Shown: positions 47,967-56,391 of the stretch, piece by piece
Numbering within the stretch: position 1 is the stretch's first letter
How the letters are laid out: every line of letters starts with the position of its first letter
From: Hyphomicrobiales bacterium
GTDB taxonomy: Bacteria > Pseudomonadota > Alphaproteobacteria > Rhizobiales > Rhizobiaceae
Assembly (NCBI GenBank): GCA_900465685.1
Contig: UEGR01000011.1
Location: 186,001-250,000 of the forward strand
Length of the DNA stretch: 64,000 bases
Direction: 5' to 3'
Program-made: the position numbers and the translations under genes
Notes under the pieces: model-generated
Seen by the model: only the letters and a program-made list of their open reading frames with translations
Database searches by the model: none
Told to the model about the DNA's origin: nothing

Positions 47967-49646
47967 ATGTCCCGCGACAAGTTCAATTTTCCCGAAATGG
48001 GGCCACATGCGATCAAGCCATGGGCGGTTCGCAAAGGTTTTGCGGACGAGCACTTTCTTTCAGACTATCGCTATCAGTTTCCGCGTGAAGACCCTGCTCT
48101 GCCCGAAGTTTTCGTCTACACAGAGAAGATGTCTTACGACCCCGGTGAAACGGTCGAGTTTCATGGTTCCACCACAGCCAAAACATGGTCGATCCAGATA
48201 TATCGTGACGGCCACGAACCTCAGATGATGGACGAGGCTTTCGACCTTCCTGGTAGCTTCACCAAAACATCAGAAACGGCCTATATGGACGGCTGCAACT
48301 GGCCAGTTCTTTATAGCTGGAAAATTCCCGACGATGCGCGCTCGGGCTTCTATCGCGTTGTCTCGACATGCATGCGTCCCGATGGCGAGCGTTTCGTTCA
48401 ACATCATTTCGTCGTGGTCCGCCCGACGAAGAAGACGCGCTCGGGCCGCATTCTCTTGATGTTCGCAACTGGCACCTGGATGGCTTACAATGACTGGGGC
48501 GGCGCGAACCACTATTTCGGAACATGGGGTCCGAATAAGAATGAAGGCTCGCCGATTTTGAGCCTGCGTCGTCCATGGTCGAAAGGCATGATCTGGTTGC
48601 CGCAAGGGGCAGCGCGCGTCTGTAATCCGGTCTGGCAAGACATGGGCGATGCAACCCGATACCCATCCAAAGAATGGGGCTATACGATGGGGTTCTCGCA
48701 ATATTATTCGTCCGCGGGCTACGCCCAGTATGAGCGCTATTTCGTGACCTGGGCTGAGGCAGCAGGCTATCAGATCGACTATATAACCCAGACCGATCTC
48801 CACTATAATTCCGGCATCCTCGACGATTACAATTGTCTGGTCACTGTTGGCCATGATGAATATTGGTCATGGGACATGCGCAAAACCGTCGAGGATTTCG
48901 TCGCTCGCGGCGGGCATCTCGCGCGCTTTGGCGGCAACTTCCTCTGGCAGATCCGTCTTGAAAATGATGGTCAGACACAGGTTTGCTGGAAAACCAAAGC
49001 GCCTACGCAAGACCCCATCATGCAAACCGATCAGAAACACCTATGCACCGCGAACTGGGCAAGTGGTGCGGTTAACTGGCCGGGGGCTTCGACTGTCGGT
49101 GTTAACGGTGAAAACGGAATGTATGGCAGCTGGGGTGGTTTCTCTCCCCGTGGCTCTCGCGGGCTCACCGTCTACCAACCAGAGCATTGGATCTTCGAAG
49201 GCACGCATCTACGCTATGCAGATATCTTTGGTCACGAGGCCCAGATCTTCGGTTATGAGGTCGACGGCCTCAATTACTCATTCAAGAACGGCTTCCCCTA
49301 TGCCGTAGAAGAGCATGGTGTGCCAACCGACAAGATCGAAATTCTCGCCATGACGCCAGCATCGATCTACGAATATGAACTCGACGGTCAGGGACATCGT
49401 TACTATGTTCGCGATAGCGATCTGCAGGGCATCTGCGAAATGGCGCCTGATGGTTATGAAGCGGCCCGCAAGCGTCTGGCGCATGGGGCAGGTATGCTCG
49501 TATCCATGAAGCAAGGTGATGGTGAAGTGGTAACTGCCGGGCTTTGTGAATGGGTGATGGGCCTCAAGCGCAACTGTGCCTATACCACCACCATTACCCG
49601 CAACGTTCTGGATCGGTTTCAGGAAACAGGGCCTTCTCGCGCCTGA
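47967..49646 (+). CDS. N,N-dimethylformamidase large-subunit-like hydrolase
   Basis: 559 residues. The C-terminal two-thirds resemble the large subunit of bacterial dimethylformamidase: TWMAYNDWGGANHYFGTWGP (residues 170-190), LVTVGHDEYWSWDMR (295-305, the GHDEYWS hallmark) and RFGGNFLWQIR. That enzyme is an iron amidohydrolase using Tyr and Glu ligands. The region before it has a beta-sandwich look (residues 45-150). No small-subunit gene is nearby, so it is either self-sufficient or has another partner. AAGGAGG precedes the ATG. The amide cleaved is unknown. Confidence 0.75.
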   Translation: MSRDKFNFPEMGPHAIKPWAVRKGFADEHFLSDYRYQFPREDPALPEVFVYTEKMSYDPGETVEFHGSTTAKTWSIQIYRDGHEPQMMDEAFDLPGSFTKTSETAYMDGCNWPVLYSWKIPDDARSGFYRVVSTCMRPDGERFVQHHFVVVRPTKKTRSGRILLMFATGTWMAYNDWGGANHYFGTWGPNKNEGSPILSLRRPWSKGMIWLPQGAARVCNPVWQDMGDATRYPSKEWGYTMGFSQYYSSAGYAQYERYFVTWAEAAGYQIDYITQTDLHYNSGILDDYNCLVTVGHDEYWSWDMRKTVEDFVARGGHLARFGGNFLWQIRLENDGQTQVCWKTKAPTQDPIMQTDQKHLCTANWASGAVNWPGASTVGVNGENGMYGSWGGFSPRGSRGLTVYQPEHWIFEGTHLRYADIFGHEAQIFGYEVDGLNYSFKNGFPYAVEEHGVPTDKIEILAMTPASIYEYELDGQGHRYYVRDSDLQGICEMAPDGYEAARKRLAHGAGMLVSMKQGDGEVVTAGLCEWVMGLKRNCAYTTTITRNVLDRFQETGPSRA

Positions 49647-49660
49647 TCCATACAGCAAAT

Positions 49661-49686
49661 CAGGCCCGAATTTTCATTCGGGCCTG
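49661..49686 (+). terminator. Terminator of the aminotransferase operon
   Basis: CAGGCCCGAA pairs with TTCGGGCCTG around TTTTCA and is followed by TTCTT. It lies between convergent genes and could act both ways. Confidence 0.8.
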
Positions 49687-49699
49687 TTCTTATCAGCCA

Positions 49700-50359
49700 T
49701 CAGCGCGGCATCGGTTTACTGCCATAATATCCATAGCGCTCGCGAACTTCATCCAGCTCAGCTTCGCTCAAAAGCGCCGGATCGCCAATCTGACAAGCCA
49801 ATATGTACTGGCGTGCCAACGTTTCGAGTTTTTCTGCCAGCAATGTTGCATGGGCCATATCCCTGCCCCACACCACCATACCATGGCTTGCCATCAGACA
49901 GGCGCGATGGTTGCCCATAGCCCGCACGATTTCATAAGCCAAAGCATCAGAACCAAATACGCGATAATCAGCACAGGGAACCTCGTTCCCGCCAAATGAA
50001 GCAATCATATAATGGAAAGCGGGCAATGGCTTACGCAGACACGACAATGCAACACAGCTATCCGCATGCGAGTGGATCACAGCACCGGCTTCGGGATGAT
50101 TGCGCATGATTTCGGTATGGATGCGCCACTCGCTGGAAGGGACACTGCCCGCAAGATGCTCGCCTTCCACCGAAACAAGACTCATGTCTTCAGGCTTCAT
50201 ACGCGATGTGGCGCCGGTCGGCGTAACCCAGATATGTTCGCCTTCCCGAATACTGATATTGCCGCTGCTGCCGTGATTGAAGCCCTTCTGTTCCATATGA
50301 CGCATCGCATCCACGATTGCGCGACGTGCTGTAAGGCTCTGATCAAAATCGGTTGGCAT
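49700..50359 (-). CDS. Class II aldolase/adducin family protein (OtnC-like)
   Basis: About 219 residues. The metal and base residues of the family are present: SSEWRIHTEIMRNHPEAGAV, VIHSHADSCVAL (two His) and MASHGMVVWGRD (third His). NHGSSGNISIRE binds phosphate. Such enzymes act on phosphorylated sugar acids by retro-aldol or decarboxylation. Its divergent partner is an OtnK-type kinase, which fits the OtnC (3-oxo-tetronate-4-phosphate decarboxylase) role. GGGGAA precedes ATG 50359. IclR-like operator C lies between the two genes. Confidence 0.87.
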   Translation of the reverse strand: MPTDFDQSLTARRAIVDAMRHMEQKGFNHGSSGNISIREGEHIWVTPTGATSRMKPEDMSLVSVEGEHLAGSVPSSEWRIHTEIMRNHPEAGAVIHSHADSCVALSCLRKPLPAFHYMIASFGGNEVPCADYRVFGSDALAYEIVRAMGNHRACLMASHGMVVWGRDMAHATLLAEKLETLARQYILACQIGDPALLSEAELDEVRERYGYYGSKPMPR

Positions 50360-50453
50360 CGTCTGTTCCCCGTTGTTGGCAGCCAAGAGTTTGTGATGAT
50401 GCCTAACTTCATAATCCCGGCAATTGACGCGGTCTATCAAAATGATACTTAAT

Positions 50454-50468
50454 TGGAATTAAATTTCA
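50454..50468. promoter_or_regulatory. IclR-like operator C (aldolase / OtnK-type kinase)
   Basis: TGGAATTAAATTTCA is identical to operator A at 30429-30443, 20 kb away. It lies in the divergent promoter region, 46 bp before the kinase ATG. Confidence 0.65.
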
Positions 50469-50513
50469 TTATCTATGACGCGCAATTACGCATGGCATGA
50501 TACGAGGATAAAA

Positions 50514-51773
50514 ATGGGGAATAACGGCACTCTTGGGATCATCGCCGACGATATGACAGGCGCGTTGATGGTCGCTGCTTACTATGAAACAGCTGGCATT
50601 AGAACCGCTGTCGTGACAGATATCGAAGCTATCCGCGAATGTGCAGGCGAAGCTGTCGTCATATGGGCCGGCAGAACGCGTCTTGCTGAGCCGGATGAAG
50701 CAAAACGACAGATCACACACGCAGCTGATGCTTTTGATGCAATCGGATGCGATCAAGTCATTTACAAAGTCTGTGCCAGTTTCGATTCAACGGAACAGGG
50801 TAACGTTGGGCCTGCCGCCGACGTGTTGAGCGCACGCTATAACCCGAGCAATCTTCTATTCTGCCCCGGCTTTCCCAAGTTCAACGCCACGGTTCATCAA
50901 GGCTATCTCTTCTATCGAAGCCGCCTCATCTCTGAATCCGTCAAGCGCTATGACCCCGCCACGCCAATGAGCGATCCCGACATGGTTCGTTTCATCGGAA
51001 AACAGACAGCAGAACCGATAGGACTTTTGCCCCACTCCATACTGCTTAAAGGCAAAGACACAGCGCAAGCACATCTTGATGAGCTCGCAAATGCTGGCAA
51101 ATGCTATTGCGTTGTCGATGCAAGCGATGACGGCGACGTCAAGATCGCGGCCGAACTGGCACGAGCACAACCAACGATGGTCAGCTCCGATGCTGTTCTC
51201 ATTCAGCTAGGAATTGACCGCTTTGCCCCCAAGCCAGCTGTAACAGTTGCGCCACCGGCACCAAGCAATGGCACTGCCGCGGTTCTGGTTGGAACAGTTG
51301 GCCCCATTGCGGATGGACAGATTGCGGTTTTTGCCAAACAGCACCCGGTTTTGACTCTTGACCTGATAAAAGATGGCGATATCGACGCCATGATGTCAAA
51401 AGCAATGAAATGGGCAAAAAATCATCACGGCAAACAGCCTTACCTCATTTCAACTGCGGTCAGTGATACCCGTGTTAAAGAAATCCAGACAGAGCTGGGC
51501 GTTCGCGGCGCAAGCGAAAAAGGGGAAAAGCTTATATCGGAGCTCGCTGCAGCCATTTCTGAACTGGGTATCGACAAGCTTATCGTTGTCGGTGGTGAAA
51601 CATCTGGTGGCGTCATAAAGCGCCTTGGCTTGCAACGACTTCGCGCCCTTCCCGATAATGGAATCGGAACGGGCTTTTGCCGCAGCGAAGGCAATGACCG
51701 AATCATCTTCTTCTTCAAATCTGGCAAAACCGGAACTGAAACGGTCTTACTCGAGGCGTTAGCGGCAATGTGA
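50514..51773 (+). CDS. Four-carbon acid sugar kinase family (OtnK/YgbK-like)
   Basis: About 419 residues. The N-terminal LGIIADDMTGALMVAAYYET block is diagnostic of the DUF1537 kinases, followed by ASFDSTEQGNVGPAADVLSA and, near the C-terminus, VVGGETSGGVIKRLGLQRLR (nucleotide site). Known members phosphorylate 3-oxo-tetronate (OtnK) or related C4 acids. ATG 50514 has GAGG upstream. With the class II aldolase it could turn a C4 acid into dihydroxyacetone phosphate, but the usual dehydrogenase and isomerase genes are absent. Confidence 0.88.
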   Translation: MGNNGTLGIIADDMTGALMVAAYYETAGIRTAVVTDIEAIRECAGEAVVIWAGRTRLAEPDEAKRQITHAADAFDAIGCDQVIYKVCASFDSTEQGNVGPAADVLSARYNPSNLLFCPGFPKFNATVHQGYLFYRSRLISESVKRYDPATPMSDPDMVRFIGKQTAEPIGLLPHSILLKGKDTAQAHLDELANAGKCYCVVDASDDGDVKIAAELARAQPTMVSSDAVLIQLGIDRFAPKPAVTVAPPAPSNGTAAVLVGTVGPIADGQIAVFAKQHPVLTLDLIKDGDIDAMMSKAMKWAKNHHGKQPYLISTAVSDTRVKEIQTELGVRGASEKGEKLISELAAAISELGIDKLIVVGGETSGGVIKRLGLQRLRALPDNGIGTGFCRSEGNDRIIFFFKSGKTGTETVLLEALAAM

Positions 51774-51862
51774 GATCGCTACAAAGAGCGTCATTTTAGT
51801 TACAACATTGGCATCATGTCAGAGACGTAAACATGAGCCAAGTTGCAGATAAAGGTACGCGC

Positions 51863-53326
51863 TCAGGTCACCACTTGTTCTTCATAGGTCTTTTTGACCC
51901 GTGGGACACAAAGGCAGATTGGCACAATCAAGACCGCGATCAGCATCATCGCCACAAAGGTCGCGTGCAGTGCATTTTGAAGCGCAAGCCGCAGCGCCTG
52001 CTGATCCATCAACATCTCCGCACCATTCAACAGATCGCGAAGTTGTTCTGATGTAATCGCCTCACCGTGATTGGCGTTCGCAAGACCATAGGTCAGCACC
52101 GCGCCCAGAACAGTCGCTCCGAGCGTACTGCCCAAATTGCGCGAGAAGACATTTGATGCCGTAGCACTGCCGCGCTCCGACCAGCTCACGCTGTCCTGTG
52201 TCAGGATCAATGCCCCGATGTTGAGCAGTCCCATACCGAACCCCATGATGAGGGAACCGGCGCCTGCCAGTGTAGCTGAACTTGATGGGGTGAGCATGAC
52301 GAGCAGCGACGTTCCGATTGGAATGCAGATGCTGCCCACAATCATGATTGGACGCAGTCCAAACCGCGTAAACTGTCGCGATGCAATCGTCGCTCCGCAC
52401 GGCCATCCCAGCAGCAACATGGTCAGGGCAAAGCCCGCGACCACAGGAGAACGGTTGAGAACCGTCTGCACATACATCGGCAGGAATGTCGTCAGCCCCA
52501 TGATCGACATACTCGCCAGGAAAACCGCAAGATTGGAGAACGCGATAGGACGCTTCAGCCACAAATCGGGCGCAACCATCGGCTCCTTCGCGCGGCGTTC
52601 CTGCCAGATGAAGGCGACCAGTGAAACACCGAAAAGCGCCAGCGCAAGAATTCCCTCCAGCGAAACTGCGCTCTCCATGAGCGTGAGTGCAATCATCAAA
52701 GAGGAGATGGAAACGGCGAAAAGTGCCGCGCCAAGCACATCCACTGATACGCGACTAGACCGCTTCTCTTCATGCAGGAAAAGGAGAAAGCCGGATGCGG
52801 CCAGAATACCGACTGGCACGTTGATCCAGAACACCCAAGCCCAGCTCAAATTGTGAATGATCAGACTGCCAAGCAACGGACCGACAACGGCTGACAAGGC
52901 CCAGACACTGGCAAGATATCCCTGAACCTTGCTGCGCTGCGCTCCCGGAAAAAGATCTGCCACCACGGTCATGGCCGCAGGCTGGATCGCCCCTGCCCCG
53001 ACGCCCTGCAAAAGCCGGAAAACAATCATCGACGGCATCGACCATGCAAAGCCCGCCAGCACCGAAGCGACCAGAAACAGGGCAATGCCAACGACAAGAA
53101 CCGGCTTTCGCCCATAGATATCGGCGAGCTTTCCAAACACCACCGTCGTCGCCGTCTGGGTCAAAAGGAATGACGAGAAAACCCAGGAATACAGATTGAG
53201 CTGGCCAAGTTGCGCTGCAATCTGCGGCATCGCGGTCGACACAATCGTTGCCTCGACGGCGATCATGGCCATGCTTGCCATAATCGCGGCGACAACAAGC
53301 CCGCGATGAGAATGTTTTTCAGTCAT
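51863..53326 (-). CDS. MFS efflux transporter, DHA2 (14-helix) type
   Basis: 487 residues with about 14 hydrophobic helices. MAMIAVEATIVSTAMPQIAA is motif D1-like. GKLADIYGRKPVLVVGIALF is the loop 2-3 motif A, and RLLQGVGAGAIQPAAMTVVA is motif B/C. This is the form of EmrB-like proton-driven drug or metabolite exporters. No membrane-fusion partner or TetR/MarR regulator is adjacent. It is convergent with the kinase gene and divergent from ridA. Confidence 0.88.
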   Translation of the reverse strand: MTEKHSHRGLVVAAIMASMAMIAVEATIVSTAMPQIAAQLGQLNLYSWVFSSFLLTQTATTVVFGKLADIYGRKPVLVVGIALFLVASVLAGFAWSMPSMIVFRLLQGVGAGAIQPAAMTVVADLFPGAQRSKVQGYLASVWALSAVVGPLLGSLIIHNLSWAWVFWINVPVGILAASGFLLFLHEEKRSSRVSVDVLGAALFAVSISSLMIALTLMESAVSLEGILALALFGVSLVAFIWQERRAKEPMVAPDLWLKRPIAFSNLAVFLASMSIMGLTTFLPMYVQTVLNRSPVVAGFALTMLLLGWPCGATIASRQFTRFGLRPIMIVGSICIPIGTSLLVMLTPSSSATLAGAGSLIMGFGMGLLNIGALILTQDSVSWSERGSATASNVFSRNLGSTLGATVLGAVLTYGLANANHGEAITSEQLRDLLNGAEMLMDQQALRLALQNALHATFVAMMLIAVLIVPICLCVPRVKKTYEEQVVT

Positions 53327-53360
53327 GGATTGCTTTCAGACCGGAATTGGCCGTCATTGA

Positions 53361-53385
53361 CCAGAAGCCTCGCGCTTCTGGCCTG
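53361..53385. other. Hairpin in the leader of the MFS gene
   Basis: CCAGAAGC and GCTTCTGG enclose CTCGC, followed on the plus strand by CCTGCTTTT. No plus-strand gene precedes it, so it is not an obvious terminator; on the minus strand it would sit in the MFS 5' leader. Confidence 0.35.
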
Positions 53386-53595
53386 CTTTTAGACCCGCCC
53401 AACCGCCATCGCAATAGTTTACCCGCCGCGTGACTACACATTGTTGCTACCTCACGCAGAGGCGGTTCGTGGCAAGAAAGAGCGATGCACATTCAGTTTG
53501 AGCAATAACAACGCTCTGGCTGCTTGTTTTAACGCGTAACTTATCCGAAAACCGCGTCACAGAATATGGATGCCCGCTAACGATTGGAGAAGACC

Positions 53596-53982
53596 ATGAC
53601 GAACAGCACAACGCCCTATTTCCTTGAGGATACGGACGAAAGCGAAATCTCTTCCGATGTTGCAGGCATCGGCAATTTCCTGGTGACCACCCATGTTCCC
53701 ATCCGGGCAGATGGTTCCATGGAAACCGGCGACATAACCGCCCAGAGCGAATGCACGCTGAACAGCCTCAAAGCATCGCTCGAAAAGGCGGGCAGCAGTC
53801 TGGCGAACGTCATTCACCTGACGATCTATCTGACCGACATCAATGAACGCCCGGCTTTTAACGAAGTCTATCTGCGTTTTTTCAAAAAGCCGTTTCCGGT
53901 TCGTTGCGCCGTGGGCGTTGCAGGCCTCGCTACCCCGGAAATGCGCGTTGAAGTCACTGCAATGGCTGTGCGCAATCCTTAG
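53596..53982 (+). CDS. RidA family protein (YjgF-type)
   Basis: 128 residues. The C-terminal signature RCAVGVAGLATPEMRVEVTAMA holds the Arg that in RidA binds the carboxylate of 2-enamine or imine intermediates, and VIHLTIYLTDINERPAFNEV is also family-typical. It would hydrolyse reactive imines released by oxidases or PLP enzymes. The start at 53596 has GGAG 6 bases upstream. It lies upstream of a cluster with two amine or amino-acid oxidases (55.1 and 57.4 kb), a sensible partner. Confidence 0.85.
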   Translation: MTNSTTPYFLEDTDESEISSDVAGIGNFLVTTHVPIRADGSMETGDITAQSECTLNSLKASLEKAGSSLANVIHLTIYLTDINERPAFNEVYLRFFKKPFPVRCAVGVAGLATPEMRVEVTAMAVRNP

Positions 53983-54192
53983 TCGGTAAAACTGACGATA
54001 AGACGCATTCTTTCATCACATCGGGGCCTCTCGCATGAGCGGCCCCGAGCACAAGCAGGCTTGAACCCACATCCTGCAAGAAAAGCATATCATCATACGC
54101 TAATTTCATAACCTACTTATTCGGGCCGCCTAGCCGTCGCTTCCGGGTTTATGCAATGCTCATGCATCAAACCAGAGGAGGGGTTCGATAAA

Positions 54193-55020
54193 ATGAAAAA
54201 AATAATAACAATAATGGGTATCGCAGGCGCTATTCTCGCTACCGGATTTTCTGCTTATGCAGGAGAGACGCTGGATCGCGTCATGGAAAAAAAGGCCATG
54301 GTTGTTGCAACCAATGCGGGTTGGCCACCCCAAAGCTTTCTGGATGATTCCAACAAACTCGTAGGCTTCGACGTGGACGTGGCCAACGAGATTGGCAAGC
54401 GCCTTGGTGTCAGCGTATCCTTCGAAACACCAGACTGGGCAACACTGACTGGCGGACGCTGGCAGGGTCGCTATGACGTCGGCGTCGGATCGGTCACGCC
54501 GACCAAGGCACGCGCCAATGTCATCGATTTCGCCGGTGTCTATTATTACAGCCCCTATGTCTATGTCGTGCACAAGGACAGCGAGGCAAAATCCGTCGCT
54601 GATCTCAAGGGCAAGGTCATTGGCGTAGAAACGGCAACGACGTCGGAAGATTTCGCGCGTCGGCAGCTGGAGATTGACGCACCGGGCCTTCCCCCAATCG
54701 AATACAAGCTGGAACCGGGCGAAATTCGCACCTTCGCGGATTCCATGCTGCCATTCGACGATCTGAGACTGGGTGACGGCGTTCGCATCGATGCGATCAT
54801 CGCGCCGGAACAGACCGCGCAGAACGCCATCAAGAACGGCTATCCGGTGAAGATTCTTGAGGGCGAATATGCCTTCCGTGAACCACTCGTGGTCATCGCG
54901 GAAAAGAACGATCCGGAATGGACCGCCAAGATTGGCGAAATCATCAAGCAGATGAAGTCTGACGGCACTTTGGCGACACTCACTGCAAAGTGGTACGGCA
55001 AAGACTACAGCGCCGACTGA
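54193..55020 (+). CDS. Amino-acid-type ABC transporter substrate-binding protein (SBP family 3)
   Basis: About 275 residues. Signal peptide MKKIITIMGIAGAILATGFS is cut near AYAGE. Family 3 features: ATNAGWPPQSFLDDSNKLVG, FDVDVANEIGKRLGVSVSFE and DVGVGSVTPTKARANVIDFA. GAGGAGGGG lies 9 bases before ATG 54193. It would bind a polar amino acid or amine in the periplasm. It starts a cluster with an FAD oxidase, a permease and a TMADH-like flavoenzyme. Confidence 0.9.
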   Translation: MKKIITIMGIAGAILATGFSAYAGETLDRVMEKKAMVVATNAGWPPQSFLDDSNKLVGFDVDVANEIGKRLGVSVSFETPDWATLTGGRWQGRYDVGVGSVTPTKARANVIDFAGVYYYSPYVYVVHKDSEAKSVADLKGKVIGVETATTSEDFARRQLEIDAPGLPPIEYKLEPGEIRTFADSMLPFDDLRLGDGVRIDAIIAPEQTAQNAIKNGYPVKILEGEYAFREPLVVIAEKNDPEWTAKIGEIIKQMKSDGTLATLTAKWYGKDYSAD

Positions 55021-55094
55021 CATTATCCTTAGATCAATATCGAAATGAGCCATCGTGAAGGTGGCTCATCCGATATGCTTTTCCTGGTGTTGCG

Positions 55095-56378
55095 ATGACT
55101 TATCCGGCCACATATTACAGCCAGACGACGGCGGACGCATTGGTGCGCCCGACACTTGAACGCGAAATAACAGCAGATGTTGCCGTGATCGGCGGCGGGC
55201 TGGCTGGATTGTCAGCCGCCTTGCAGATGTCGCGCGCAGGCAAAAAAGTTGTTGTTCTGGAAGCCGAGAGCATCGGCTTTGGCGCCTCCGGGCGCAATGG
55301 CGGGTTTGTCAGCCCCGGCTTTGCCTCAGGCGGCGATGAAATTGCTGCCCGGGCTGGCAAGTCTGTTGCCAAGACACTGCATCAATTGTCGATTGAAGGT
55401 GTCGAATTCGTTCGGCAAAACATCGACACGCTGAAGATCGAAGAAGCCCAGTCCATTCCCGGCATTTTGCATGTCCGCCGTTATGACGATGGTGACAGCC
55501 TGAAACACTACGCCGATGCGCTGCAACGCGATTACGGCTACAGAATAGACTTCCACCCAACGGCGGAAACGCGCAGTATCCTGAATTCTCAGCGCTACTT
55601 CCAATCCGTCTACGACCCTAACGCATTCCATATCCATCCATTGAACTACCTGCGAGCGCTCGGGCGCGAGATAGAGCGACTTGGTGGACGGATATTCGAG
55701 CATAGCCGTGTGGTGCAGTTGCTCGACCAAAAGGACGGCAAGCTGGTCAAAACAGCTCACGGACAAGTCAATGCAGGCGCAGCGCTGATCACCACCGGTG
55801 GTTATACGGACGGTCTGGTGGGGCAGATCAGGCGGGCCTATCTGCCGATTGCAACCTATGTGATGGTGAGTGAAGAAGCGCCTGAGCTGATTGCATCCGC
55901 AATCCGCACCACGGCTGCGATTGGTGATAACCGTAGGGCCGGTGATTACTACCGCGTGATTGATGGTGGTCGCAGACTTCTATGGGGTGGACGCATCACC
56001 ACAAGAGCAGCCGATACGCCAGGTGTGGTGCGCGAGTTGCGCAACGAGATGGTGGGAACCTACCCCCAGCTTGCTTCACTCAAGACAGAGCTGGCTTGGT
56101 CGGGCCTGATGTCTTACGCCAGACATTTGATGCCCCAGATAGGTCAACTGGACCGCAGCACATGGTATTGCACCGCTTTTGGTGGCCATGGGCTCAACAC
56201 GACCGCCATTGGCGGCAAGGTCGTGGCCGAAGCCATCTGCGGACAAAGCAACCGCTATAAGCTCTTCGAAAAATTCGGATTGGTCTGGGCTGGGGGAGCC
56301 GCTGGCCTCGCAGCCGCACAGCTTACCTATTGGAAATTGCAGATGCAGGATTGGCTTGCTGAGCGAAAGGCAAGCTAG
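55095..56378 (+). CDS. FAD-dependent amine/amino-acid oxidoreductase (DadA/PuuB-like)
   Basis: 427 residues. The FAD site is DVAVIGGGLAGLSAALQMSR, followed by FGASGRNGGFVSPGF (the GxSGRNGG block of glycine-oxidase-like and gamma-glutamylputrescine oxidases) and, near the C-terminus, YCTAFGGHGLNTTAIGGKVV. It likely oxidises the amine imported by the flanking SBP and permease, giving an imine that RidA could hydrolyse. The C-terminal stretch WAGGAAGLAAAQLTYWK is mildly hydrophobic. Confidence 0.87.
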   Translation: MTYPATYYSQTTADALVRPTLEREITADVAVIGGGLAGLSAALQMSRAGKKVVVLEAESIGFGASGRNGGFVSPGFASGGDEIAARAGKSVAKTLHQLSIEGVEFVRQNIDTLKIEEAQSIPGILHVRRYDDGDSLKHYADALQRDYGYRIDFHPTAETRSILNSQRYFQSVYDPNAFHIHPLNYLRALGREIERLGGRIFEHSRVVQLLDQKDGKLVKTAHGQVNAGAALITTGGYTDGLVGQIRRAYLPIATYVMVSEEAPELIASAIRTTAAIGDNRRAGDYYRVIDGGRRLLWGGRITTRAADTPGVVRELRNEMVGTYPQLASLKTELAWSGLMSYARHLMPQIGQLDRSTWYCTAFGGHGLNTTAIGGKVVAEAICGQSNRYKLFEKFGLVWAGGAAGLAAAQLTYWKLQMQDWLAERKAS

Positions 56379-56391
56379 CAGAGGAGAGAAC

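Noticed and set aside
53361..53385. Hairpin as terminator of a plus-strand gene
   Set aside because: No plus-strand gene ends upstream of it; the MFS gene is on the minus strand. It is kept only as a low-confidence structure.
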